64,000 nucleotides of DNA from Hydrogenophilales bacterium (GCA_016719465.1 JADJYY010000007.1:88906-152905); one strand, 5' to 3'. Counted from the stretch's first letter, positions 16,927-26,417 are shown. Program-made: numbers and translations. Notes: generated from the letters alone by a model not told the origin.

Positions 16927-18147
16927 ATGAGAGCGGTCGAGTTATACGCCGGCGCCGGGGGCTTGGCCCTGGGCGTGAGCCTGGCCGGGTTCAAGTCCCT
17001 GGCGGTGGTGGAATGGGACCGCTGGGCCTGCGACACGGTGCGGGAAAACCAGCGTCGCGGTCACCCCCTTGTCTCGGACTGGCCACTTCACGAGGGCGAC
17101 GCGCGGGCTTTCGACTGGAGCGGCATCACCGGGGACATCGAGCTCCTGGCCGGCGGTCCTCCCTGTCAGCCCTTCTCCATGGGCGGCAAGCACCGCGCCC
17201 ACGACGACCATCGCGACATGTTCCCCCCCACGGTGGAGATCGTGCGGCGGCTGCGCCCCAAGGCCTTCATCCTGGAGAACGTCAAGGGCCTGACCCGCTC
17301 CTCCTTCGCCAACTACTACCAGTACATCCTGCTGCAACTGGAGTTCCCCGAGGTCGTCAGCCGGGCCGGAGAAAGCTGGAGCGACCACTTCGCCCGCCTC
17401 CAGGGTGAGCGCGCCTCGGGCCGCGCCCATGGTCGCGATCTCACCTACAACGTGGTGCCGACCCTGGTGAACGCGGCGGATTACGGCGTGCCTCAGCGGC
17501 GAGAGCGTGTGTTCATGGTCGGTTTTCGCGCCGACCTGGGTATCGAGTGGAATTTTCCCAAACCCACTCATGGCTACGACGGTCTGCTGCATGACCAATG
17601 GGTCAGCGGGGAATACTGGGACCGTCACGGCGTCGCCCTTCGGGATCGGCCGCCCATGCCCGGCAACGTGACGGCGCGGGTGGCGCGCCTGCGTGAATCC
17701 CTGTTTGCTCCCGCCGAGCGACCCTGGCGCACCGTGCGCGATGCCCTGGTCGATTTGCCCGACCCCGAATCGGGGTTGGCCGGCGAGATCGCCAACCACC
17801 GGTTCCAGCCCGGCGCCCGGCCCTATCCCGGTCATACCGGCAGCCCCCTGGACCTGCCCGCCAAGACCCTCAAGGCCGGCGACCACGGCGTGCCGGGCGG
17901 CGAGAACATGCTGCTTCGCCCGGACGGTTCCACCCGCTACTTCACCATCCGCGAATCCGCGCGCCTGCAAACCTTTCCCGACGGCTATCTGTTGCATGGC
18001 GCCTGGAGCGAGGCCATGCGCCAACTGGGCAACGCCGTGCCCGTCGCCCTCGGCCACCTGGTCGCCGGCGGCGTGGCGGAGCGCCTGATCACCACCGAGT
18101 TGGCGGCCCTTGCCCGGCAAAGGGACAGTCAACGGGCGGTCGCATGA
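16927..18147 (+). CDS. DNA (cytosine-5-)-methyltransferase
   Basis: A 406-residue type II modification enzyme with all core motifs: I (ELYAGAGGLALG), IV with catalytic Cys (GGPPCQPFS), VI (ILENVKGL), VIII (PQRRERVFMVGF), IX (RESARLQTFPD) and X (QLGNAVPVALG). The long region between VIII and IX (about residues 210-330) is the target-recognition domain. It is flanked by vsr and by an Eco29kI-like nuclease gene that starts 4 nt inside it. If the nuclease assignment is right, the target is likely CCGCGG, the Eco29kI sequence; this is inference. Confidence 0.93.
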   Translation: MRAVELYAGAGGLALGVSLAGFKSLAVVEWDRWACDTVRENQRRGHPLVSDWPLHEGDARAFDWSGITGDIELLAGGPPCQPFSMGGKHRAHDDHRDMFPPTVEIVRRLRPKAFILENVKGLTRSSFANYYQYILLQLEFPEVVSRAGESWSDHFARLQGERASGRAHGRDLTYNVVPTLVNAADYGVPQRRERVFMVGFRADLGIEWNFPKPTHGYDGLLHDQWVSGEYWDRHGVALRDRPPMPGNVTARVARLRESLFAPAERPWRTVRDALVDLPDPESGLAGEIANHRFQPGARPYPGHTGSPLDLPAKTLKAGDHGVPGGENMLLRPDGSTRYFTIRESARLQTFPDGYLLHGAWSEAMRQLGNAVPVALGHLVAGGVAERLITTELAALARQRDSQRAVA

Positions 18148-18768
18148 GCGACAAGATCCTGCCTTTCAACCCCCTGGACAAGCGCAACCTGGGCGCCAGC
18201 GTCGCCGAGGCCCTGCTGGCCAGTCGGGTTCACCCCCTGGGCGAGATTGATGCCTTCGAGGGCGCCGGTATCTACGCCATTTACTATCTCGGCGACTTTC
18301 CCGCCTACAAGGACACGCCAGCACGGGGGGCGTTTCCGCTCCCATCGTGGGCAAGGCGGTACCGAGGAGGGCGGTGTCGGCGAAATCCGCACCCGTGCCC
18401 TGCACAAGCGCCTTGCCGAGCACGCGGACAGCATTCGCGTTGTGGACAACCTGAAACTGGCGGATTTTTTCTGCCGCTTCCTGGTGGTGGAAGACATCTG
18501 GATACCCCTGGGCGAATCCCTCCTCATCGCCCGCTTCGCGCCGGTCTGGAACAGTCTGGTGGACGGTTTCGGCAACCACGACCCCGGTAAGGGAAGGCAT
18601 CAGGGGCAAAGGCCGCGCTGGGACGTGCTGCATCCGGGACGATCCTGGGCGGAGAAATGCCGGGAGCGGCCGGAGAGCGCGGTGGACATTGCCCGTGAGG
18701 TCAAGACGTATTTGCGGGATACGCCGTATCCGATATCGAATCGTTTTATCGAGAGTGGGGATACGTGA
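18144..18768 (+). CDS. Eco29kI-like GIY-YIG restriction endonuclease, frameshifted
   Basis: About 208 residues once two single-base gaps are closed, near the ~214 of Eco29kI. Seen are the GIY block EGAGIYAIYYLGDFPAY, PIVGKAV, RALHKRLAEHADSI (catalytic R and H pattern) and ESLLIARFAPVWNSLVDGFG (the catalytic E and N region). The first break is in the G-run at 18325-18330 (one G short), the second near 18362 (one C short); together they shift through all three frames. The second tyrosine expected before V-G-K-A is not seen, so besides sequencing error true decay is possible. Partner of the overlapping methyltransferase. Confidence 0.72.
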
Positions 18769-18872
18769 CCGTAAAAATCCCTTATCCCCCAATAAAAAAA
18801 CCCTAGCCCGCCCGGGGCCCGGCCCCTGTACAGTGTGCAAGTTTCTGATTTCCCTCATTTCCGGAGATTTCC

Positions 18873-20723
18873 ATGGCCAATCGCACCACTCTTGAGCCCA
18901 AAGTAGCCGCCGCCGCCAAGGCCGCCGATCTGTTCGCCCTTGCCCGCGAGTGCTTCGACGAGCCGGCGGACATGGCCTACGCCAAGGACATCCTGACGTC
19001 CGCCGCCTTCACCGGCACCGCCGACGCCAAGGCGGCCCTGGACAAGGTGGCGGGCGACGCCATGTTCACCAAGGACTTCGTCACCCTGGCCATCGGCTAC
19101 GCGGCCCTGGGCGACGCGGGCAAGGCCAAGGAAATGCTGGGCCAGGGCGCCGATTTCGCCATGGACGGCGGCGAGAAGGTGTCCGTGGGCATGGGCCAGT
19201 GGCTGGCCCTGGCCGACGCGCCCGCCGCCGCCAAGGCGCTGGCCGGGGCGCTAAAGGAAGTCTCCGCCACCGAGGAACTGTACGGCCTGGCCGGCGTGGT
19301 GGCCGAGCTGAACGACGCCACCCTGTTCGGCCAGGTGACCGACAAGATCAAGGCCAAGGCCGGCCGCGCCGGCGACTTCGCCCGCCTGGCCAGGATGCTG
19401 GCCAAGGGCGGCGACCAGGCCAGGGCGGTGGAGACCATCAACGAGGGCGCCGCCAAGTACGGCAGTCCCGCCGACCTGATCGCCCTGTCCGGCGCCATGA
19501 ACGAGATCGACCCGGCCGCCGCCGGCGCCCTGTACGACAAGGCCCTGGAGTCCGCCAAGGACTTCACCGCCCTGATGCAGGTGCTGGCCGCCGCCGCCGG
19601 CAACGCCGAGTTCACCAGGACGGTGCTGGCCAAGGCCGGCGCCGTGGCCACGGTGAGCGGCGAGCTGATCGAGCTGGCCGGCGTCTATGCCGGCCTGAAC
19701 GACGCCACCGGCGTGACCGACATGCTGGACAAGGCGGAGGAATCCGTGGCCAACCTGGCCGAGATGCGCAAGGTGGTGGAGGCCGTGGAGAAATTCGCCG
19801 CCGCCGATGCCCCTCGCCTGGAGCGGGTGAAGGCCAAGCTGGTCAAGCGGGAAGCCAACCAGGCCAAGTACGTGGAGCTGCAGAACGAGGAAGGCAAGTG
19901 CACCACGGTCAAGCAATTCATCGCCCTGGCCGATCGCATCATGGCCGACCTGGAGGACGCGGCCTACGCCGGCAAGGTGCTGGGCCTGGCGGAAACGCAA
20001 ATGCGCGAGGAGGGCGGCTTCCACTTCGCCCGCTTCAAGTCCCTGATCCTGGGCGTGGACCGGCTGGGCGACAAGACCTGGCTGGGCAAGCTGCTGGACG
20101 AGAGCGTGGCCAACGCCGCCGACTTCGTCTGGTTCCGCGAGATCGTCATGACCTGCGCCACCGAGCTGAGGGACGCCGAGTACGGCAAGGCCCGCGCCCG
20201 CGCCTACGTCGAGGGCCGCGCCCTGGGCGAGGGCCCCTACGATTACACCAAGATGGCGGAAACCGCGCAGACCGCCCTGGGCGATTCGGCCCTGGCCGCC
20301 AAATTGCTGGGCGACGCCGCCAGCCGCGCCAGGGATCACTACGCCCTGGCCCACACCGCCAAGCTGTACCGGGACATCGGCGACAACGCCGCCGCCAACG
20401 CCCTGTTCGCCAAGGCCGTGGAAGCCTGCGCCAGCGGCGACCAGTGCGTGCAACTGGCCGCCCGCCTGAAGGCCTATGAATTGCCCGTGTCCGAGATCGC
20501 CCCCCTGATGACCGCCTGCGGTGGCCGCCTCGCCAGCGCCAACGACAAGCTGCGCTGGGCCGAGGGCGTGGCCGACCTGCTGATGGACGGCGCCTGGGTG
20601 GAAAAGGCCTACTCGGGCATCGCCGCCAGCTTCGCCAGCGACACCGACCGCAAGCGCTTCGACCTTAGCCGCCAGATGCGCATGGGCTACCGTTTCTTCG
20701 GCCCCGGCGTGCAGGCCCACTGA
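18873..20723 (+). CDS. 616-residue alpha-helical repeat protein, no family recognised
   Basis: A cytoplasmic protein with no signal peptide or membrane segment. It is almost all helix, made of roughly 31-residue units with a shared pattern, for example DFVTLAIGYAALGDAGKA, EELYGLAGVVAELNDATL, GDFARLARMLAKGGDQARA, PADLIALSGAMNEIDPAAA and GELIELAGVYAGLNDATGV. This is the signature of an alpha-solenoid (TPR/HEAT-like) built of two-helix hairpins, at least seven in the first half. Codon use is extremely biased to GCC, CTG, AAG and GAC, suggesting high expression. It has its own ribosome site (CGGAG) and a strong terminator. A scaffold or binding role is likely; the partner is unknown. Confidence 0.8.
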   Translation: MANRTTLEPKVAAAAKAADLFALARECFDEPADMAYAKDILTSAAFTGTADAKAALDKVAGDAMFTKDFVTLAIGYAALGDAGKAKEMLGQGADFAMDGGEKVSVGMGQWLALADAPAAAKALAGALKEVSATEELYGLAGVVAELNDATLFGQVTDKIKAKAGRAGDFARLARMLAKGGDQARAVETINEGAAKYGSPADLIALSGAMNEIDPAAAGALYDKALESAKDFTALMQVLAAAAGNAEFTRTVLAKAGAVATVSGELIELAGVYAGLNDATGVTDMLDKAEESVANLAEMRKVVEAVEKFAAADAPRLERVKAKLVKREANQAKYVELQNEEGKCTTVKQFIALADRIMADLEDAAYAGKVLGLAETQMREEGGFHFARFKSLILGVDRLGDKTWLGKLLDESVANAADFVWFREIVMTCATELRDAEYGKARARAYVEGRALGEGPYDYTKMAETAQTALGDSALAAKLLGDAASRARDHYALAHTAKLYRDIGDNAAANALFAKAVEACASGDQCVQLAARLKAYELPVSEIAPLMTACGGRLASANDKLRWAEGVADLLMDGAWVEKAYSGIAASFASDTDRKRFDLSRQMRMGYRFFGPGVQAH

Positions 20724-20751
20724 GCGCTCACTGAGCGTTTTCCTCCCCCCG

Positions 20752-20795
20752 AAAACGGCCTGCCGGGGCGCCCCTCGGCAGGCCGTTTTTCTTTG
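20752..20795 (+). terminator. strong intrinsic terminator after the helical-repeat gene
   Basis: Perfect 10-bp stem CGGCCTGCCG/CGGCAGGCCG (20756-20785), extended by A4/T5, with a 10-nt loop and a TTTTTCTTT tail. Confidence 0.93.
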
Positions 20796-20880
20796 CCGGG
20801 CGCGGCTTTCGGCGAAGGTCGCCATGCTAAACTGCCGCGCGTTGACATAACCTTGAGCCGGCTCGCGGCCGGACCCGAGG

Positions 20881-22014
20881 ATGGCGGAAGACAGTGATCT
20901 CGAACGCACGGAACCTGCGTCGGCGCGAAAGCTCGACCAGGCCCGGGAACAGGGCAATGTGCCCCGTTCCCGGGAGCTTGCCACCCTGGCGGTCTTGCTG
21001 GCCAGCGTGGGCGTCATCGCCGTCATCGGACTGTTCATGTTCCGGGGTCTGAGCCGGGTGATGCAAGACACCCTGTCCTTCGATGCCGGTGACGTGGCCA
21101 GCCCGGCCATGATGGGCCGCAACCTCATGGATGCGGGCATGGACGGCATGCTGTTGTTCCTCCCCATGGCCGTGGCGGTGGTGGTGGCCGCCGTGGCGGC
21201 CAATGTCCTGATTTCCGGCTGGGTGTTCTCGACCAAGGCGTTCGAATTCGATTTCGCCAAGCTGAATCCCATCACCGGACTGGGGCGGCTGTTTTCCTGG
21301 AATTCCCTGGCGGAACTGGTCAAGGCGCTGATGAAGGGCGGTCTGATCGCCGGCGTGGCGGGCTGGATGATCTGGCACCAGCGCGAGGGCATCCTTGGCC
21401 TGGCCGTGGAGCCCCTGGACGCCGCCATGGCCCATTTCGGCCAGATCACCCTGCTCACCTTCCTGGCCGCCGCCGCCGCCTTCGGCGTCATCGTCCTGCT
21501 GGACGTGCCGTTCCAGATCTGGCAGTACCACCGGGGCCTGCGCATGACCAAGCAGGAGATCCGGCAGGAGAGCAAGGAAATGGAGGGCGATCCCCAGATC
21601 AAGGCGCGCATTCGCTCATTGCAGCGGGAAGCGGCCCGCCGCCGCATGATGCAGGCGGTGCCCAAGGCCGACGTGGTGGTGACCAACCCGATGCACTTCG
21701 CGGTGGCCCTGAAATACGAGGAAAAGACCATGGCCGCGCCCCTGGTGGTGGCCAAAGGCTCCCAGCTGGTGGCGGAGCGCATCAAGGAACTGGCCCGGGA
21801 AAACCGGGTGCCCATCGTCGAGGCGCCGCCCCTGGCCCGCGCCCTGCACCGCCACGGCGAGGTGGGCGACGTCATTCCCGCCGCGCTGTTCACGGCGGTG
21901 GCCCAGGTGCTGGCCTATGTCTACCAGCTCAACAGGTCGATGAATCCGGTGTTGCCGGAAACCTGGGACGTGCCGCCGAAGCTTGACCCGGCCGCCAGGA
22001 CCGGGGCCACCTGA
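20881..22014 (+). CDS. flhB: flagellar export switch protein FlhB
   Basis: A 377-residue inner-membrane component of the flagellar type III export gate that switches export from rod/hook to filament substrates. It begins AEDSDLERTEPASARKLDQAREQGNVPRSREL, the family N-terminus, has four membrane segments, and a cytoplasmic domain with the self-cleavage motif. Here that motif reads T-N-P-M-H rather than the usual N-P-T-H; the cleaved Asn-Pro bond and the His are kept. Its stop overlaps the flhA start by 1 nt. Confidence 0.95.
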   Translation: MAEDSDLERTEPASARKLDQAREQGNVPRSRELATLAVLLASVGVIAVIGLFMFRGLSRVMQDTLSFDAGDVASPAMMGRNLMDAGMDGMLLFLPMAVAVVVAAVAANVLISGWVFSTKAFEFDFAKLNPITGLGRLFSWNSLAELVKALMKGGLIAGVAGWMIWHQREGILGLAVEPLDAAMAHFGQITLLTFLAAAAAFGVIVLLDVPFQIWQYHRGLRMTKQEIRQESKEMEGDPQIKARIRSLQREAARRRMMQAVPKADVVVTNPMHFAVALKYEEKTMAAPLVVAKGSQLVAERIKELARENRVPIVEAPPLARALHRHGEVGDVIPAALFTAVAQVLAYVYQLNRSMNPVLPETWDVPPKLDPAARTGAT

Positions 22015-24086
22015 TGGCCGAGACCCTGGCGCTTCGCGGCATGGCCTGGCAGAGACTGGCCGCGCCGATTCTGGTGATCATGGTGCTGGCCATGATGGTC
22101 CTGCCCATGCCGCCTTTCCTGCTGGACATCCTGTTCACGTTCAACATCGCCCTGGCGATGATCGTGCTGCTCATCAGCCTGAACACCCTCAAGCCCCTGG
22201 AGTTCTCCGTATTCCCCACGGTGCTGCTGCTGACCACCCTGCTGCGCCTGTCCCTGAACGTGGCCTCCACCCGGGTGGTGCTGCTGGAGGGTCATACCGG
22301 CACGGACGCCGCCGGCAAGGTGATCGAGGCCTTCGGCCATTTCCTGGTGGGCGGCAACTACACCGTGGGCCTGATCGTGTTCCTCATCCTGGTGGTGATC
22401 AATTTCGTGGTCATCACCAAGGGTTCCGGCCGCATCGCCGAGGTGTCCGCCCGCTTCACCCTGGACGCCATGCCCGGCAAGCAGATGGCCATCGACGCCG
22501 ACCTGAACGCCGGCCTCATCGGCGAGGACGAGGCGCGCCGGCGCCGGGCGGAAGTCGCCCAGGAGGCGGACTTCTACGGCTCCATGGACGGCGCCTCCAA
22601 GTTCGTGCGCGGCGACGCCGTGGCCGGCATCATCATCATGCTGATCAACGTCATCGGCGGCCTCATCGTCGGCGTCGCGCAGCACGACCTGGATTTCGCC
22701 ACCGCCGCCAACAACTACACCCTGCTGGCCATCGGCGACGGCCTGGTGGCCCAGATTCCGGCCCTGGTGATCTCCACGGCGGCGGGCATCGTGGTGTCCC
22801 GGGTGTCCAGCGAGCAGGACCTGAACGAACAGATCATGGGCCAGATGTTCGGCCGGCCCCAGGCCCTGTTCCTCACCAGCGGCATCCTGTCCCTGCTCGG
22901 CCTGATCCCGGGCATGCCCCACACCGCGTTCCTGCTCATGGGCGGCGTCCTGGGCGGCGCCGGCTACTGGCTGCTGCAGCGGCGCCAGCGGGAGGCGGCC
23001 ATGCCGCCGGAGGAAACCACGCCGGCCAGGCCGGAGGAGCCCGTGGAAGTGGGCTGGCACGACGTCGCCCAGGTGGATCGCCTGGGCCTGGAGGTGGGCT
23101 ATCGCCTGGTGCCCCTGGTGGACAAGCATCAGGACGGCGAATTGCTGCGTCGCATTCGGGGCATCCGCAAGAAGATCGCCCAGGATCTGGGCTTCCTGGT
23201 GCCCGCCGTGCATATCCGCGACAACCTCCAGTTGAAGCCCAACGCCTACCGCGTCACCCTCAAGGGCGTGGCCGTGGCCGAGGGCGAGGCGGTGGCCGGC
23301 AAGTATCTGGCCATCAATCCGGGCCGGGTGCTGGGCACCCTGAGCGGCCAGGCCGCCACCGATCCGGCCTACGGGCTGCCGGCGGTGTGGATCGACGCCA
23401 ACCAGCGCGACCAGGCCCAGACCTACGGCTATACGGTGGTGGACGCCGGCACCGTGGTGGCCACCCACCTCACCAAGATCATCAACGAGAACGCGCCGGA
23501 ATTGCTGGCGCGGGAGGAGACCCAGCAACTGCTGGACCATGTCGCCAAGCAGTACCCGAAACTGGTGGAAGACCTGACGCCCAAGCTGTTGCCGGTGGCG
23601 ACCGTGCAGAAGATCCTGCAGAACCTGCTGGAGGAGCAGGTTCACATCCGCGACATGCGTTCCATCCTGGAAACCCTGGCGGAACACGTGGGCCGTACCC
23701 AGGATGCCGACGAGCTCACCGCCGCGGCGAGAACCGCCCTGGGCCGTGCTATCATCCACGAAACCTTTGGAGGAGCGCAGGAATTGCAGGTGATGGCCTT
23801 GGAGCCAAACCTCGAGCACATCCTGATGCAGGCCCTGGCCTCTCGTGGTGACACGGGGGTCGGACTGGAACCCGGGCTGGCCGAGCGGCTGGTGAGGGAA
23901 ACGGTTCAGGCCGTGGAGCGCCAGGAAAGCGCGGGACTGCCCGCGGTCCTGCTGTCCCCGCCCGCCATTCGCCCCGTCCTGGCGCGCTTCCTGCGTCGTT
24001 CCGCCCCCGGCCTCAAGGTGCTTTCCCATGCCGAGGTGCCGGACGGCAAGACCATCCGCATCGTTTCCCTGATTGGCGGCGGTTGA
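22014..24086 (+). CDS. flhA: flagellar export gate protein FlhA
   Basis: A 690-residue gate protein with about eight membrane helices (residues ~15-320), the conserved FHIPEP-type cytoplasmic loop (RFTLDAMPGKQMAIDADLNAG) and a large cytoplasmic domain that docks chaperone-substrate complexes, including the ADLNAG and GYTVVDAGTVVATHL segments. It is complete and starts within the flhB stop codon. A repeat element separates it from flhF. Confidence 0.96.
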   Translation: MAETLALRGMAWQRLAAPILVIMVLAMMVLPMPPFLLDILFTFNIALAMIVLLISLNTLKPLEFSVFPTVLLLTTLLRLSLNVASTRVVLLEGHTGTDAAGKVIEAFGHFLVGGNYTVGLIVFLILVVINFVVITKGSGRIAEVSARFTLDAMPGKQMAIDADLNAGLIGEDEARRRRAEVAQEADFYGSMDGASKFVRGDAVAGIIIMLINVIGGLIVGVAQHDLDFATAANNYTLLAIGDGLVAQIPALVISTAAGIVVSRVSSEQDLNEQIMGQMFGRPQALFLTSGILSLLGLIPGMPHTAFLLMGGVLGGAGYWLLQRRQREAAMPPEETTPARPEEPVEVGWHDVAQVDRLGLEVGYRLVPLVDKHQDGELLRRIRGIRKKIAQDLGFLVPAVHIRDNLQLKPNAYRVTLKGVAVAEGEAVAGKYLAINPGRVLGTLSGQAATDPAYGLPAVWIDANQRDQAQTYGYTVVDAGTVVATHLTKIINENAPELLAREETQQLLDHVAKQYPKLVEDLTPKLLPVATVQKILQNLLEEQVHIRDMRSILETLAEHVGRTQDADELTAAARTALGRAIIHETFGGAQELQVMALEPNLEHILMQALASRGDTGVGLEPGLAERLVRETVQAVERQESAGLPAVLLSPPAIRPVLARFLRRSAPGLKVLSHAEVPDGKTIRIVSLIGGG

Positions 24087-24096
24087 CATGAAACAG

Positions 24097-24172
24097 CCCC
24101 CTTACTCGCTGCGCTCGTTTCCCCCCGAGGGGGAGGTCAGTTCCTTCGGAACGGCCGCGCGGAACTGACATG
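24097..24172. repeat. 76-bp interspersed repeat, copy 1 (flhA-flhF junction)
   Basis: About 91% identical to 52398-52473. It contains a CCCCC-CGA-GGGGG hairpin and a second short inverted repeat, and ends exactly with the flhF start codon, so it supplies the flhF leader and ribosome-binding region. Confidence 0.85.
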
Positions 24173-25555
24173 ATCAAAAAATTCCACGCCCAGAACACCC
24201 GCGATGCCCTCCGGCAGGTGCGCGACGCCCTGGGCGCCAGCGCCATCATCCTGTCCAACCGGCAGGTGGCCGGCGGCATCGAGATCATCGCCGTGGCCGA
24301 CATGGATATGGCCGCCCTGACCGCCCAGGCCGAGCCGGCCCTGTGGGCGGCGGCCAAGAATCCGCGCCCCGCCCCGGCGGCCCAGGCGATCCCCGCGCCC
24401 CGCGCCGCGGCCGTGCCCGAGGAGGCCAGGCCGCAATTGGCCAGCCTGGCGGAATATCTGACCCGGAAGGAGGAGGCCAGCCTGATCCGGCCTTCCCCGG
24501 CAAGGGCCGCCCATCCCCCCGTGCCCGGCAACGGCACGCCGGCGCCGGCCGATGCCCCGCCCGCCTCGCCGTCGGGCGTGCAGGAACTGGCCCGGGAAGT
24601 CCGCCTGCTGCGCGGCCTGGTCGAGGGCCAGCTGGCCGGCTTCGCCTGGAACGACCTCACCCGGCGCGACCCCCTGCGGGCCGAGGCCATGAAGCGCCTG
24701 CTGGCGGCCGGTTTTTCCCCGGCCTTCGCCCGCCAGTTGCTGGATCGCCTGCCCCGGGAGGAAGCCGACCTGGGCCACGCCATGAAGTGGTTCAAGTCCA
24801 CCATCACCCATAACCTCAGGATCGCCGACGGCGCCGACGACATCGTCGAGCGGGGCGGGGTGTATGCCCTGGTCGGGCCCACCGGGGTCGGCAAGACCAC
24901 CACGGTGGCCAAGCTGGCCGCCCGGGCGGTGCTGCGCCACGGCGCCGCCAAGGTGGCCCTGGTCACCACCGATACCTACCGGATCGGCGCCCAGGACCAG
25001 TTGCGCATCTACGGCCGCATCCTCGGCACCCCGGTGTTCGCGGTGCGCGACGAGAACGACCTGGAGCTCACCCTGTCGGATTTGTCCAATCGTCATCTGG
25101 TGCTGATCGACACCGTCGGCATGAGCCAGCGCGACAAGCGGGTGGCGGAACAGGTGGCCATGCTCTGCGGCGAGGAGCGGGACGTGAAGCGCCTGCTGCT
25201 GCTGGGCGCTCCCAGCCAGGGCGTGACCCTGGAGGAAGTGGCCCGGGCCTACAGCGGCCCCGGCCTGATGGGCTGCATCCTCACCAAGATCGACGAGGCC
25301 CTGACCTACGGGCCGGTGCTGGACGTGGCCATTCGCCATGAACTGCCGGTGCATTACGTGACCAACGGACAGCGCGTGCCGGAGGACCTGCACATGGCCA
25401 ACGCCACCTATCTGGCGGACCGGGCCTTCCGCATCAACCAGCCGGATTCCCCGTTCACCCAGGACGAGGGCGACTATCCCATCCTCATGGCCGCGGCCCA
25501 GCAAGGCGCCTCCATGCAGGACGTCACGGAAGGAGTGCTGGGTGCGGCTGGCTGA
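24170..25555 (+). CDS. flhF: flagellar SRP-type GTPase FlhF
   Basis: A 461-residue GTPase that sets flagellar number and position at the cell pole. An N-terminal basic domain (MIKKFHAQNTRDALRQVRDALG) is followed by an Ala/Pro-rich linker and the SRP NG domains with G1 GPTGVGKTTTVAKLAARAV, G3 DTYRIGAQDQLRIYG, G4 DTVGMSQRD and TKIDEALTYGP. The start codon is the last triplet of the repeat at 24097-24172. The next gene overlaps its 3' end by 14 nt. Confidence 0.95.
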   Translation: MIKKFHAQNTRDALRQVRDALGASAIILSNRQVAGGIEIIAVADMDMAALTAQAEPALWAAAKNPRPAPAAQAIPAPRAAAVPEEARPQLASLAEYLTRKEEASLIRPSPARAAHPPVPGNGTPAPADAPPASPSGVQELAREVRLLRGLVEGQLAGFAWNDLTRRDPLRAEAMKRLLAAGFSPAFARQLLDRLPREEADLGHAMKWFKSTITHNLRIADGADDIVERGGVYALVGPTGVGKTTTVAKLAARAVLRHGAAKVALVTTDTYRIGAQDQLRIYGRILGTPVFAVRDENDLELTLSDLSNRHLVLIDTVGMSQRDKRVAEQVAMLCGEERDVKRLLLLGAPSQGVTLEEVARAYSGPGLMGCILTKIDEALTYGPVLDVAIRHELPVHYVTNGQRVPEDLHMANATYLADRAFRINQPDSPFTQDEGDYPILMAAAQQGASMQDVTEGVLGAAG

Positions 25556-26417
25556 TCCCGTCGATCAGGCGACCGGCCTGCGTCGCCTGTTCAAGCCCGA
25601 ACCCGCGTTCCGCGCCCTGGGCGTGCTGGGCGCGGACGGGCGCGCCACCGCCCGGGCCTGCGTCGCCCTGGCCCGGGGTCTGGGGCGGCGCGGGGCGCGC
25701 GTGATGGTGCTGGACGAGGCCAGGCCGCCTCACCACGTGGGCGGCCTCCTGGGCATCCTGACCCGCCACACCCTGTCGGAGGCGGCGGATCGCGGCCTGG
25801 TGGATATCGTCCAGCCCGCCGGCGACGGCATCGTGCTGCTGTCCGCGCCCGACGGCTTGCGCGCCCTGGCCGGCCTGTCCGAGTCGGCGCTGCGGGAAAT
25901 GGCCGATGACTGGCGGATGCGGACGGAGGCGCCGGAGTGGCTGCTGGTCCATGCCGGCGAAAGCGGTCCGGCAACCGGCCTGGCGACCACCGCCGATGAC
26001 CGGGTGCTGGTGCTGTCCGGCGCCAAGTCGCGCCTGGCGGACGCCTACGCGGTCATGAAGGCGGCTCATGCCGCGCGGGCCGGTCACGCCTGGTGGGTGC
26101 TGGTGGAGGGCGCCGATGCCGAGCAGGCGCGGGTGTTGTTCGCCTCCCTCGGGGAGACGGCGGAACGATTCCTCGGTATCGTTCCCGGTTTTCTGGGGCA
26201 TCTGCCCCGGGATCGCTCGGCCTCGGCGCCTCCGCCCCTGGACGGAGGCCGCATGGATCGTCTCGTCGGAGAACCGGCGGGACGGCCGGGTGAAGCGCGG
26301 GTGGATTTCGAGCGGTACCTGCAGCGCCTGTGGCTCCACAGCCGCATGGTCGCGGAATCCACCGGCAAGGAAACAGCTACCAAGAGGGTACAGAATGTAC
26401 GCTGGAGCTCCGGTTAG
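25542..26417 (+). CDS. FlhG/FleN-like MinD-family protein lacking the P-loop
   Basis: A 291-residue protein from the GTG at 25542, which overlaps flhF. Its position between flhF and fliA, and the layout A-x-x-L-G-x-G then ALARGLGRRGARVMVLDEARPPHHVGGLLG, match FlhG, which limits flagellar number. However, the deviant Walker A lysines of MinD-type ATPases are absent: the site reads GVLGADGRATARACVAL. It may therefore not bind ATP conventionally. Its 3' end runs 23 nt into the fliA gene. The role in flagellar number control is inferred from synteny. Confidence 0.7.
   Translation: MRLADPVDQATGLRRLFKPEPAFRALGVLGADGRATARACVALARGLGRRGARVMVLDEARPPHHVGGLLGILTRHTLSEAADRGLVDIVQPAGDGIVLLSAPDGLRALAGLSESALREMADDWRMRTEAPEWLLVHAGESGPATGLATTADDRVLVLSGAKSRLADAYAVMKAAHAARAGHAWWVLVEGADAEQARVLFASLGETAERFLGIVPGFLGHLPRDRSASAPPPLDGGRMDRLVGEPAGRPGEARVDFERYLQRLWLHSRMVAESTGKETATKRVQNVRWSSG

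Noticed and set aside
16506..18768. A wider defence island around the restriction cassette
   Set aside because: The flanking genes are hslU and an unrelated helical-repeat protein; no other defence gene is recognisable.
19251..21893. An 880-codon minus-strand frame opposite the helical-repeat gene and flhB
   Set aside because: It spans a strong terminator and two real genes, and shows only low-complexity sequence.
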